64,000 nucleotides of DNA from Marchantia polymorpha subsp. ruderalis (taxonomy: Eukaryota > Streptophyta > Marchantiopsida > Marchantiales > Marchantiaceae), in contig AP031358.1 of assembly GCA_037833965.1 (NCBI GenBank), positions 17,306,001 through 17,370,000 on the forward strand. The letters run 5' to 3'. Position 1 is the stretch's first letter, and the number at the start of each line of letters is the position of its first letter. Below the pieces are notes generated by a model. That model did not search any database. It saw only the letters and a list, made by a program, of their open reading frames with translations, and was not told where the DNA came from. A program made the translations under genes and the position numbers. This document shows, piece by piece, positions 22,481-34,661 of the stretch.

Positions 22481-25400
22481 AAATTCAAATTGCAGACGAG
22501 AAGAATATAATCTGGAAAATCAGAGAAGAAAAAAACATTCCGGAAGAATCAAACGGGACGGAGAAAAGTCGGGCTGACGAAGGGGCAAGGACTGCAGCCA
22601 ATGAGAGAAGAGCAATGGGGGTCGAAGGCCCGGCATTGACCGTCACTAGTCGACGGGAGGGGAGGATTCTTCCCCTCCGGGAATACAGAGCTCTACCTGC
22701 TTGAGTTGACACTGACACGCGCTGGAAAAAGACAAGATCTCGAAGAACATGCTATCTAAGGACATCACGTGGAGATCACAACCTCATTTCATGCCGGCGT
22801 CACGGCGCATGTGAGGTCGATTCAATCCACGTCACAAGATAGGCGCGTTGCAACTCGAGCTCGAAAGCGTCCGGGAGTTCCAGTCCCATGGGAGTATATT
22901 GTGATTGTGATGACGATATCTGATCAGTTCGATTCATGGGGTGATTTCTCGCCACTGTTGATGTTCGGTGGCACCTCGTGTCTGCAAACCCGCGGTCGAC
23001 TTCATTGGGACTTCACTGAGTTTAATGTGGGATATTATACACATCATCGCTGTACTCCCGTGGCCTTTCGATCCGCTCGGTGTCGACCAACATGTTCTGA
23101 TTCGGTGCGCAATAGTCTAGCGGCATGAGTCTGCGTAGAGCAGAAAAGGTTCCCGCCTTCACTGTTTCGGTTGTCCGTCCAGATAGTCCTGGACTTTTCG
23201 AACTTACGTTGGAGAGATTCCGTGTCATGCACATGCTACAGATAAATCGACTTGACAAGATGATAGTTCTCTTCATGATCGGCCAGCTCAAGGACGCCGC
23301 AATCATGCCCGAGAGATTCCTCCCACGTTTTATCAACAGGAAGTGTCAATCCTGGATGTTCAGGCTGTGACCGAGTCGGTGGCCCCGGCTTTCGGTTGTC
23401 GTCTCCACCAGCAAGTAAGGAGGCTGCTGTGTGCGCAGAATAGAATCTGATGAGTTTGAAACGCCACAAATGAAATTGAGCAATAATAACTATGAGATTC
23501 GTCCACTTTTTGAAATTGTAAAATCTTGAACAACTTAACTCCAATCACGCGTTCATGCACATGCCGTAGGAGATTTCCAGTGTCAGCCTTATTTAGGACG
23601 AAGCGAGGATCTTGGTACTGTGTTCGGGCTCTCTTCTTTCCACTCTTGGGACCCGTCCATATGAGGCTGCATACGTCCAATCAACTCTAGACCTGATAGG
23701 CTGTTGAATTCAGATGACCAGTTGAAGAGATTCCATTGAAGAGAAGATGGACTTCTAGCTGTCATTACATGCAGAGGTCAAAACGTAGTGCGTAGTAAGA
23801 CTTCCAGAACCAGCTTTGAGATATGTCTTGCCTTGCTGAGGCTACGTTTGGGGCCTCCCAAACCTCGAGATCCTGAGCAATGTTCGTCTTGCATGGATTA
23901 TCGGGGTCCGTAGAAGTTCAGAGGGTCACTTTCGTAATGGCGAAATTTGCAATCGTCGATGTATCTGACATTAGCATTTCAGCTCAGGTGAACTTGCACA
24001 TGGCCAGCTATCTGTGACGTGAAGTGGTAGGTAAGCACCTGAAAGATTCACGTGCGAGCTTGCGTTTTGGTCTCGAAGCGATTAACATCAGCCGAATTGG
24101 CTAAACCTGCAGCTGCGAAATTTGAGCTGGATCTATAATTCAATATCCACACCATGCAGTATCTCGTCACCTCTCGAGGTAGAATCTGGCTCAGTTTCTA
24201 TTTTGTAGGTCAAATGTTTCATCACAGTGGGTTATCACATGATGCTGCTGTAACGTCTGAGTCAGTCATTGTCTGCTCCTACGATTTGGAGATGAACATA
24301 CGCTGCAATGACATTTGGTGCCGCATACTTGCAGTTGCAGTTGCAGTGGGACTGGTATGTGGTTGCCTTCTTCGCAGAGGAACGCGGGAAGTGCTTCTAA
24401 GACTAGAGAAAGAAGAAGAAGAAGAGAGAAACATTTGAAGAATTGATTTTGAGGTCTTACGGACGGACATTCAGAATTAAGTAGGACTCCATCGTGCATA
24501 GAGGCCAAAGCGTAACTTGTATTAAAACAATGGAGTCTAAAGCTCCAAGAGCTAAGAGGCTCAAATACATGACGAAATCCAAGCCAGGTAGTACGTATAT
24601 AGTAAGCATATACGCAACCAAGTGCAGTCTAGGGCCGCTCGCTCGCTCGCTCGGAGGCACAAGCCTAGCATGCTGCGTTTCATGCCTTTGACAGTGAGCG
24701 CCGCCTTCAGAAAGTCTACTGATGCTGGGGATTTCTCGTGAAAGAGAAGAGCACCAGCTCTATGAAGCCCACCGTCAGAAACATATTATGCATTAGACGA
24801 ATCAGAGGTTTCCTCGTGGAGAAAGCTCGGATTCAATGGGAACCAAGTACACACGTATTACATGAAACACAAATCTGATGTTACGTACGAACCACACCTC
24901 CTCCTGGTCACACGACGACTGGAAGAAGGAAAAACTGCAGTATTCGTACATATCTTACACTTGCCCACAGCAAACGTCCCCGGCAGTTGATGCACGCACG
25001 AAATGGGCCGTGAGAATCGCTGCCAAATGCATGCGTTATCGAAGGGGGTCCCGGAATAGCGAGGCCGCAGCCACAGATCAGCTCCATCGTCTGTGCTGGG
25101 AGCTGTTGTATGTCTGGTGGGGTGACCGGACCTCGCATTGGCAAGTCGGCTCATCGTTGTAAGTCTGCTCCGTGGTTTCCTCACGAATCGGTTCCAGCCG
25201 TGATCCTGATGGCGATCTATCGACTCGGATCACCTTGGCCGGAGCCTTGTCCTGCTTGCGTGACTTGCCCATGCTTAGAAGTCTGTGGGTTTTGCTGGAC
25301 CGAGGTCTTTTGCGTCAATACGCTTGACTGCAGCCTCGCAGTTCAGCTCCAGCTCTGCCGGGCGGAACTTATACCTCGAAAGACCCAAAGGGATCAGAAA

Positions 25401-28400
25401 TTCTCAGTTGCAAATTGTGACCCAAGATGCCCCGTGAAAGTCCGATACTTGAATCAGAACTCGAAGCAGGCAACTGTGTGATTCTGAGCTTCAATGGAAG
25501 GATGAGTTCGATAGACCGAGAAGTATTATAGCTCGTCAGCTAGCTGGAAGAGACCATCACTTGGACCGCTATGTATCCGTAAGACTGGCCTTAATTCTCC
25601 AGACGCTGAACCTGTGCTGGCGAGACAGAGCCTCAGGGCGGAAGTATTCGAATGCGAAAGCCAGGAGGTGTTCGAGGGGCTGTCGACTTACAAGGCTTAC
25701 TCTAGCTCTGATTTATAGAAAGTTCATAGCAAGAATCCAATGACAAAGCGGACTCGCTCTCGAAAAGTCGAAGCTGAGAACAAACTCAAAGGTGAATGAG
25801 ACTCGATTTAGAGCTCTCTCTTTTAGAACCAGCTCGTGCAAGGATGGATAGTCAGATCAACAACTGAGACTAGAAATGCAGCTGAGAGAGGATGGGAAAG
25901 CCTGGCTGTGCCGCCATGAATTTATACGTGAAGGTATCAGAGGGGAAAAAGCGGGGATTTGATGAAGAAGAATATCTCGGGATCAGGAAAAGGAAGAGCC
26001 GCCTTTCGTCATGGCATGTACGCGAAACTGGTTCGGTAGATGTCAGAGCAACGCACATACAACACGAAGTCTCGCGAGGATGACCTTAGTCTGGAACGAG
26101 AGAAAACCATCGACAGTAAGACTGCTTCCATTTGCTCGTGCTGGTTTATGACCGAAGTCAGCCTCCTGAGCATTTTTCTCATTAGATTAAGCCCGTCCCA
26201 TTATCAGGCCAATGGACAATAGCAACTCGAAATGGTCAGAAGTCGTTAGATAAGATAAGCTTGAATTTCCACGGTCCAAAGTAAGCGACCTTAATTCTCC
26301 ACTCACGCAAGAACAGAGCAGCTCTGGGCCGGAAGCCGGCCAAGTTCACTATTTACATGGGGATGCTCAAGCAGGCGGCAATTTACTGCGAAAGGGCACA
26401 ACCTGGACGTTGTCCAGGCTTCACCTTTCCTGTGACACAGTCCTTTTGCAGTAAGACCTCCATTGTACGGCATCTTTTCGTCTTCCCACAGGTTCGTTCT
26501 CATTTGGTGGCCCCTACTCTCAGCTCGAGCAGCCTAGGTTTCCTTTCTCCATGGAAACGAACACCGGCGAAGTCCCCAGGCAGTGGTTGGTGTTAGCGTG
26601 TGATTTTCACCGCTAGCTACATGGATGGATCGACCGCACCAGCCCAATGCCAGCTTGTGGTTTACACCAAGCTCAATCCATCCCCATGCGTATGGCTGGT
26701 CCAGTCCCATACAGTGACGACTCTGGCTACGTACTCATATGTGCCTGTCACCGATTGGTCGTGGATTTCAGCATCAGTGTCTCCTGCCCCTCCCCGATCT
26801 GGTGATTCCACTGGCCGGCCCAAAGGTTATGATTCCCAGTAGATAGGGAATTACTCGTTGGCTTTGTTCTCTGGGCCTCGCCGTCTGCCCCGCATCGTTT
26901 ACATAAGGGGCTCGGAGAAACCATTGGGAGGGTGATTGGAATTGATACGATATTATCTTTCGGTCTGGGGTAGGATAATGCCTGTGCAGTATGCTGTTTG
27001 GTGACAAGCCGAGTGCGAGTGAGTTGGTGCATTCTCTAGGTCCCGTATGCATTTGTCGCCATGGGGAGAAGTGCACATTAATTCGGTGGTTCTCGAGCCC
27101 GATCCGATAAGATCCTCCGTCCTCGGGTAGGGCTAATCGTACACAATCCTGTGCCTGTCAACCCCGAGTGAGTTGCAACCTCGAAACCAAGACGATTTCG
27201 AACCTAGTCTGCTGAATCTGCCTCGGCTCGTTACTTGATTCATGCCTGTATTATGAGATCGTCGGCCGAAGGAGAGGAGCAGAATTCACTCGCATCAATG
27301 TCAGATTCCATCCAGCCCAAAGTTCATGGAAGACCTTGACCTGGTTAGAACTGGGATACTTCCACATTGCATGAGTCGGATCGCGAATGAGGTTGTGATT
27401 TCAGCCGCATGTGATATCGCTCTGTGTGCACCGAAGTTTGCCCAATGTAAGTGAGCTTGACAGCACCCTAAAGTGCGATCAGCTCGTAGAGTGTGGACCA
27501 CTCCATGCTGGACGATCCGGTACTAAATCTCGCAAGTGCCTCGAGGGAGCGAAGCTGGAACCCGGGCTGATTCGGGTTGGCTGTAAAGTTACTCTGAGTC
27601 GAGACTTAGAGTCGGCCTGGAAAAGCGTGCAGCCAATAGCTCATGCAAACGAAGTGTAGTTGCACAGTCCTTCGACAAACGTACTCCTTGGTTTTGACAG
27701 CATACATTAGCCAGTTTCTCGAAGTATGGCATATCGGGCGAATCAAAGAAGTTTTAGTCTTGTTTACAGCTTTTCTAATAATATGTCAAAGACACACGTG
27801 CTCCGCTTTGAGGCAGATGCAGAACAAATTCCAACAACATGGACGAGCTGTTGAACGGGAGGACAACATTTACAGTGCAACAACAGTTGCCTTGTATGCG
27901 GATTGAAGAGACAAACTCCGTGCATCAGGATCGCATTGTGTCCATGAGCACGGCGAGCAATGATGTGCCAGTATGGGTGTCAGACAGGAGAATTATTGCA
28001 CATCTACCCATCTCATGAAACACAACGAGAGAAGGCGGTCGGGGCTGGGCCTAAATTTACCAGTGTGGTATTGGTTCCCGTTTCCCCCATGACAACTTTC
28101 GCAGTCCAACACTGTGGGACTGGAGCCATCCTTGACATGAGGAGCCAATGACCCGGGCCCGAGGACGGAAGGGTCCACACCTTTCACCCAATGACTAACT
28201 AAGGTTCTACGAGAATCGCCTTACATGACACAAAGAAACGTGAAGGAGGAGTACTCAGTCTGGTAGTAGTCTTGGATGCTTGACCGGGAAGATGTACAAT
28301 CCTGTTTGTCTTCTAAGATTTTTGACGGGATGGATCCAGGTTCCTGTCTTCTCCTGGGCAAGGTGGTGGCAAAGTTTACTTCTATCAAGACGGAATTGAC

Positions 28401-29940
28401 AGAGTGAGGAATCTTACGTTAGCAAGCCAGAAACGAATACAACCTACCTACTACAAAAGGCATCTGCCAAATCGACCCGATTGGTTCGGCTTGTCAACGG
28501 AAAAGATATCTCGACCAATGCACCATTTTTCATACGACGTGTGTCGTCTCCCCGTTCTGCACCAATCATCGGAGCCACCAGATGTACCGGCCTCAACCAC
28601 ACTACCGGTCTCGACGTCCAGATGTCTACAGCCGACTTTTTGCTCCATGCTGAATACGGCTCGAGGCCCAGGAGCTCGAACGCCAGGGAAATTATTTATT
28701 AGTTTCTCGAAGCCGTAGGGTCTGCACAGTGGCAGATGTCATTGTGTGCACCGAGTTCAAATTCACGGTCCGAAGTTATCTGCTCCGATCGAGAGGTTAC
28801 AGGTGTGCAGTGAGAAGCTCCTGCTGGGCTTTGGCAGCAATCAGTGAGACGTTTCATTCGTCTCGGAGGGTGGGGCTGGGACCCCGCCCTCGGGTGCCAG
28901 GCGAGCCTGTTGCTTTTGCAGACAGGCAAAGAGAGTTACAGTGTCGCAGGTTCGACCTTCATTTGACCGATGCAAGTGGACGTCTCAGGCTCCGAGTCGG
29001 GTCCGGATCCGGCCTCGACTTGTCTCATCCCTGAGGCGGTGCAGATCTAGCCCCGCGTCTTTCGAGCAGAGTTCTTCTGCGTAATTGGCGACTGAGGTGG
29101 CGAAGACCGGCCCTCTTCGCGCCGAGACGTGTTCGGTCATCGTTTCTGTTGGATACATGTGAATGGTTCGAGTGATCCCTCGCGAGCCTGGGCACTTGGA
29201 TTTTGTTTTGTTCGTGCGCACGAGAGAGAGCTCCCCCTAAAAGGCTAAAGAAGAGATGGGAGAAATGTGGTCATGTCAGTCGAGTCCGTTGTCTTACCTC
29301 GCGTGCTCCAGTCTCGTATGCCGAAAGTGGAAAGGTTCGGAAAGGGTCGGATTTTCTCGACCTCTGATATGCTCAGTGGAAGAACTTTCCCCGACTGTCC
29401 TCATGCGCCCGAGACGGTGCGGGAATGATCGATCTATTGTCCGCACTCACACCGAATCGATCAGATCTTTCCCCCCCACCCCACGGTCAAACTTTCGCCA
29501 TTCATCGCCATCCATCCTCTCCTCGATCGAAGGGAACGTGCGCCCTGCTGCGAAGCCCGCATCGTCGTTCTCGAACCCTCGGCGCAAAAAAGCCACCGCA
29601 GGCAGCAGCAGGCCGAGCGACCACTCGATCCGCAGCGGACGAGAAGTTCCGAGTGGCCCCGAGACCCGAATCCTCTCGACGATTCATCCGTAATGCGCAC
29701 CCAAATCCCGATCCATCCCAAGGCATCCTCAGACAATCGAAGCCCGCCCGCACGGATCAGATTCGGCTTCGGCCCCGGCCCCATGCGCGAGCACGTGGAC
29801 TCCGCACCAGCTCGAGGACTGTCGCTCTTGTCCGTCAGCGATCGAGCTTCGTTCGAGGGAGCGAGCGAGGGGGAGGGAGGAGGGAGGAGGGACGGCGGGC
29901 AGGCGGGCAAGGGGAAAGGGGGGAGCGGGCGGGTGACGCG
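22481..29940. other. Long intergenic stretch, no recognised gene
   Basis: Seven kilobases of average composition without a recognisable protein domain, RNA gene or transposon. Many short ORFs overlap on both strands, and most that look long use non-ATG starts or lie opposite each other. The most credible coding segment is the short minus ORF at 25078-25272, listed separately. A plus-strand ORF at 24154-24438 (ATG in CACCATG context) has a possible membrane segment followed by an acidic Glu-rich tail but no other support. Genes with short exons could be hidden here. Confidence 0.4.
25078..25272 (-). CDS. Possible first exon or short basic protein, unknown
   Basis: The ORF starts at ATG 25272 in strong context (AAGCATGGGC: A at -3, G at +4) and encodes 64 residues beginning MGKSRKQDKAPAKVIRVD, highly charged and without low-complexity repeats. 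A TATA-like GGTATAAG lies about 100 nt upstream near 25375. A possible splice donor follows the CQCE segment (GCGAG|GTCCGG), so it may be the first exon of a longer minus-strand gene. I do not recognise the family and found no second exon. It overlaps plus-strand ORFs that seem less likely. Confidence 0.25.
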   Translation of the reverse strand: MGKSRKQDKAPAKVIRVDRSPSGSRLEPIREETTEQTYNDEPTCQCEVRSPHQTYNSSQHRRWS

Positions 29941-31347
29941 TCAAAGCCACTGGGATTGGAGCTTGCGCACGTCGACGCACGCGTGGACGGTGGGAGAAGG
30001 GTTCTTTCCGAGGGCGTTGTGGCGAGCCGACGTGCCCACGAACTCGTGGAGGGCAAGGCGCGCGGGCGACGGGAGACGCGCGGGCTGGGCTCGCCAACGG
30101 GGCTGCTGGTGCTGCGGCTGAGCCTTCGGCTGGGCCGGGCCTTTGCGGGCCCGGGCGCGGGCAGCCTCATGTCGACTCCGGATGCTCTCGGGCGGGCTCG
30201 GCCACCCGTCTCGCGCCTTGGGATTCGGGCGCAGCGGCCGCGCGGCGCTGCCGGGCATGAACGCCTGGGGCGTGTTAGGCCGCGAGAAGCTCGGAGGCGT
30301 CAGGCCCGGCGCGGCGGGCCTGGGCGACCTGGGCGAGTGGGACGACGCGCCGGACGGGGCTTTGGAGGGCGACGCGTCGGCGCGCTTCTTCCCCGCGGGC
30401 GACGACGGAGGCGACGTGGCGCGCGACGACCTGTAGCTCCCGACGGCCGGCCCGTCCTTCGGCGTCTCGCGCTTCATCTGCTGCAGGCGTTTCTGCTCCG
30501 CCGTCCGTTTCATCTGGTGCTCGACGACCGTCTTCCGGCGTCGCGCCGCGAGCGCCTTGAGCGCGAACTCCTTGGATCGCGCGCCTGGCGCCTCCTCCTT
30601 CTTCATCCTCTTGGCCACGACCTTGCGCAGCATGGACTTCGCTTTGTCGGCCTGCTTCTGCATCTCCATCTTCACCAGCTCCGCCGGGAAGTCCTTGTTG
30701 CCGTCGGACCCGAACGGCGGGACGTGCACCTCGTGGTGCGACCTGGGCGAGAGCGTCTCTGCGAACCGGCGGGCCTGAGGGAGTTCGACGGCGACTTTGG
30801 GAGGCGGGTCCGTCACGAGGTCGGGGTCCAGGAGGTCCAGAATGGTCTGCGGCGCGTCCCACTGCACCGCGACCTGGAAGGCGTTGCGCCTGCGGCTGTC
30901 GCGCGCCTGCTTGTCCGCGCCGCGCTTGACCAGCGAGCGGATGAGGAACGGGTTGGAGTTCTGCGCCGCGTAGTGCAGCGCGGTCATGCCCTTCCTGTCG
31001 GTCGTGTTGACCTTGGCCCCGCGGCCCAGCAGCAGCTTCGCGACGTCGCTCCGCCCCCAGATCGCGGCGAAGTGCAGCGGCGTGCGCCCGGTCTTGTCGG
31101 CGTGGAGCACGCCCGCGTCGCCGCTCTGCGCCAGCAGCAGCTCGCACGCTTCCTTGCTGCCGAAGGCCACCGCCCAGTGCAGCGCGTTGCGCCCGCTGCG
31201 GTCCGCCGCCTCCACCCAGGCCGCGACGCGCATCAGATCCTTAACGGCCAGAATATCGTCCTCCTTGACGGCCAGATGCAGAAGCGCGACGTGGAAGTCG
31301 TCGTCCTTCTGCAGTGGCTCGTGCCCTCCCAATCCTCTCTTCCCCAT
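29941..31347 (-). CDS. Ankyrin-repeat protein with basic coiled region and Pro/Ser-rich tail
   Basis: A single uninterrupted frame of 468 aa from ATG 31347 (context GCGATGG) to TGA 29941-29943. Four to five ankyrin repeats occupy residues 20-178: ALLHLAVKEDDILAVKDLM, then NALHWAVAFGSKEACELLL, TPLHFAAIWGRSDVAKLLL, TALHYAAQNSNPFLIRSLV and a degenerate NAFQVAVQWDAPQTILDLL. Residues about 225-310 are Lys/Arg/Glu-rich and probably helical (EMQKQADKAKSMLRKVV, RTAEQKRLQQMKRE). Residues about 310-440 are Ser/Pro/Ala-rich and probably disordered. Ankyrin repeats bind other proteins; the partner is not inferable. No signal peptide or membrane span is seen, so it is likely cytosolic or nuclear. Third codon positions are strongly GC-rich, which leaves a longer spurious antisense ORF (29425-31566). 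A minisatellite begins about 15 bp upstream of the ATG. Confidence 0.82.
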   Translation of the reverse strand: MGKRGLGGHEPLQKDDDFHVALLHLAVKEDDILAVKDLMRVAAWVEAADRSGRNALHWAVAFGSKEACELLLAQSGDAGVLHADKTGRTPLHFAAIWGRSDVAKLLLGRGAKVNTTDRKGMTALHYAAQNSNPFLIRSLVKRGADKQARDSRRRNAFQVAVQWDAPQTILDLLDPDLVTDPPPKVAVELPQARRFAETLSPRSHHEVHVPPFGSDGNKDFPAELVKMEMQKQADKAKSMLRKVVAKRMKKEEAPGARSKEFALKALAARRRKTVVEHQMKRTAEQKRLQQMKRETPKDGPAVGSYRSSRATSPPSSPAGKKRADASPSKAPSGASSHSPRSPRPAAPGLTPPSFSRPNTPQAFMPGSAARPLRPNPKARDGWPSPPESIRSRHEAARARARKGPAQPKAQPQHQQPRWRAQPARLPSPARLALHEFVGTSARHNALGKNPSPTVHACVDVRKLQSQWL

Positions 31348-31362
31348 CGCTCCAATCCTCCT

Positions 31363-31693
31363 CGTCTCGTCTCTCCTCTCCTCGTCTGCTCTTCAGCACG
31401 ATGCGAAAGAATTTCACATTGCGTGATTTCTTTTCGATCACGCACCTCGCCTCTCCCCTCTTCTGCTCTTCAGCACGATGCGAAAATATTCAAATTGCGT
31501 GATTTCTTCTCGATCGCGCACCTCGCCTCGCCTCTCCTCGTCTGCTCTTCAGCACTATGCGAATAATTTCAAATTGCGTGATTGCTTCTCGATCACGCAC
31601 CTCGCCTCTCCTCTCCTCGTCTGCTCTTCAGCACTATGCGAAAAATTTCACATTGCGTGATTGCTTCTCGAGCACGCACTTCGCCTGGAGTCT
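31363..31693. repeat. Four-copy minisatellite upstream of the ankyrin gene
   Basis: GCTCTTCAGCAC recurs at 31388, 31465, 31544 and 31623, giving units of 77, 79 and 79 bp and a fourth partial unit. Each unit has ATGCGAA-A-ATTCA, ATTGCGTGATT and CTCGATCACGCAC. GCGTGAT and ATCACGC within a unit can pair around a short loop. On the gene's strand, copies 1 and 4 contain an ATG followed at once by TGA. The array occupies the presumed promoter or 5' UTR. Confidence 0.92.
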
Positions 31694-34661
31694 GTTTGTC
31701 TGTCTGTCTATGGATCTATCTCTCTCCCTCACCACCTTTGTGCTGCGCACGGATGCGGATCCCCACGGAAGGCCACTTTCCGCATTCCGGTCTTGTGGGA
31801 GAAGAGATGTAGGGTTTGATCGGCTTCACCTAAATCGTCGAGAGACGCGAATGGTCGGAACTGGTTCTCGGCGTGGACGTCATCGGCTATTCGCCGCACG
31901 GACGGGGATGGCAAAGTTGCCGATTCCTGAGATGACGATTCCTCGTTTCGCTCTGCGAAGATGCGAATTCCGACATTGAGGTTGCTTCGAAATCACTGGA
32001 TCTGAGCACGTCTCTCGATCGAGTCTGATGTGAGGTCCGGGCTTCCGTGTGCCGTGGGGGGCATGATCATGCCCACTCTTCCCCGCTGATTTCTTTACGT
32101 AATTTTATGACCGGCGGTACTCTGGTCGCTCTAGTTTCTGCAACCTAAACCTGATGCTGAGCGCCTCACAGCGTCGAAATCGCAATTGTAGAATCTAAAA
32201 CTTCGATCATCAGGGAAATAAAAGGAACGGGGAGAGAGCTGCATCAGGTTGGGTCAAGCGAAAGGCAGAGCATTGGGGGTTGGTTCGGGGCACGGAAGCG
32301 AGGTGTCGCTACGAATCAGAATCCAGAGACACGTGAGACCTAAATTCGAATGCGGGACAGGGAATGAATCAACTTTAGGTAGAGGGAAATCAACCCCCCT
32401 GAAACGTCCGTCCGATGTCGGCCAAGCCGACTAGCCATATCCACAAGTGATGACATTCGAATCTCTATGTCTCTCCGCTTATCGAACACGATCTAAATCC
32501 GTCGTCCTGTTTCGGCCCTGGGATCCTCTTTCTGACCCGCAGTACTTTCCACAAGCGAGCGCCGGCAACCTGAACACGAGCTTCTGTGCCCGACAAAGTC
32601 CGCAGGGGTTTTTATTCGCATCTGCGCTCTTCGGCTGCAGCACAATCCCCATAATTGCAACCAGAGCTCGACGCTGGAATTGTACAGAGAAGCAGGCATG
32701 ACGTTACCTTTCTGATCCGAATGCGGGCGACCAACAGCAGCTCGGATTGCCTGATCCAATCAATTTCTCTGTTTCCACTCTGAAACGACTCATGGCAGAT
32801 CTGAGGTGCCCATACTGAGGTATCGGGCGGAAAGGGAAGAGGTTGCAGTGCGGGTGGGCGTGTTGACATTCGTCGTGATCTGATTTTGAAAAACATGATC
32901 GTAGCACCGAGCCATCTCACGCCGAGTAAATGAAGCAAAGCAGGCCGTCTTATGAGCTCGATTGGTCAATTCCAAGACAGCGAGTCGAGCTCTGAGCATA
33001 AGATTACCTGCTTTCCTTCATCTCCTCTTCACCTGGAAGAAAAGAATTATGAAATGAATCTCGCCAGAGAGAGCATAATAAAAACACGCTATGGACGGTT
33101 CGCCAATACATAATTAGAGGCAAATCCTCGACTTTTTTAATATCTGAACATACGGCTGGGGTGATCGTTAATTTGTACAAGTTCCTTGCACTTAGCCATC
33201 AACTATGAAGTCCTGAAATGAATGCCACAAATCTGTATTCCTTGTAAGTACGTGCACTCTGAATTGAATTGGAACACATGTCCATCTATCATTTGTCAAG
33301 GTATGTAGGATAACTCAAGTCATGGCCGCACTCTTCGTCCTAAGAGTGAGGGAGGTGATACACCACCGTATCAGAGTATTGGCTGATCACAGCATGTTTG
33401 TACACAAGGTTCAAGCAATGAGCTTACGTATTGGTACACATTTTGCGTAAACCCTTCGATAGGAAGATCCTCAAGCTATGACGTGGGACACACGTGAGGT
33501 TTACTGGACGTACAAAGTAACACTACCCCGCTGCTGGGAGTTGGGAGTTGGGAGCTGAGAACTGGTGCAAGAGACGACAGTCTGAATGAATGCAAATGTG
33601 GAAGCTGCAAAGTAGCCATGCGTGCAGCTGAGATGCACATGGTCTCCTTACAAGCTGTCGAAAGCCCAAGCAAGGTCTAACAAAGTTCACATGTAGACAT
33701 AAGTTCACAACTGCCACCAGATTCACATGGACCGATTTTTCCCCGGGAAATATGCACATATCGTGCGATTTATAAGAAATTATTCGTAGAACAGATGAGA
33801 TTTACATGCTCGCTAAGGTCCTAGGCTACTCTCTATCCGGAGCTAACCTGGAGGCGATATCCCATGACACTAGGAAAGGTCATGGCTTCTAGATCTGGAG
33901 CCACTTATTCGATGAGGTTGAGATAATGATTTTACGAACCGAGCTGCTGCCCCACACTGTAGAGCAGATCACATCGATCGGATTTACTCCAGATGCGTTA
34001 TTTCTCCAGCTGATTCTTCGCACTACAACTGACGGACTCGATCAGTTAGGAAGATAATCGGACATTGTCAATCTATCCATCTAACTATCTATCAGTCTAT
34101 CTATCTATCTATCTAGTCACAGGTTTATACGGTGACTGCCTCCCGAAGGAAAGCAGAGACTGGACTAACTCAATGTGACGTGTACGGGGTCGTCAATTCT
34201 GTCAGAATCGTACCCCTATCTGTAATGACATTGAATTTGGGACGTCGTCCCCTCACACACACAAGCACACACAGAGAGTTCCCTTAGTGTTCACTAACGT
34301 GGCACACTCGCCCTCGACAAGTCTGCAAGGGTCCGGTCGAGGAGGAGAGCTGAAAGAATTCTAGTCGACAAACTGGCCTACGATTCTTCCGACTGGCTCT
34401 AGACTGGCTACGGGTGCGCTCTCACTTTCGGGCGAGGCCGAAGGGAAGCAGGAATGGGGACGGAAGGAAAAGGCGAACTGTTTACAGAGTTTGGCGCTTT
34501 CTCTGAAGGTGAGCCATCGAGGCCGCTCCCGACGGAAAGCTGAAAAGAATGGGGCACGATGTTTTTCCATGGTTTGCGCTCTCTCTCAAGGTCCCCCGAA
34601 AGCGTGGGGGACCGACGGAGAGCTGGATCGACGGAGAGGGGAGGGAGGGGGGCGGCGCTGA
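31694..34661. other. Intergenic between the ankyrin gene and mannanase A
   Basis: No gene recognised. Immediately right of the minisatellite is a TCTG/TCTA-rich patch. (TCTA)5 lies at 34096-34115. The last 350 bases are probably the 3' UTR of mannanase A. They contain two diverged copies of a segment with GCGCT-TCTCT and CGACGGA-AGCTG (about 34490-34550 and 34575-34635). Confidence 0.45.

Noticed and set aside
29425..31566. 713-codon plus-strand ORF, the longest in the window
   Set aside because: It is antisense to the ankyrin gene and runs into the minisatellite. Its sequence is Arg/Gly/Ala-rich with no domain, while the opposite strand encodes clear ankyrin repeats. High GC at third positions removes stops on the other strand.
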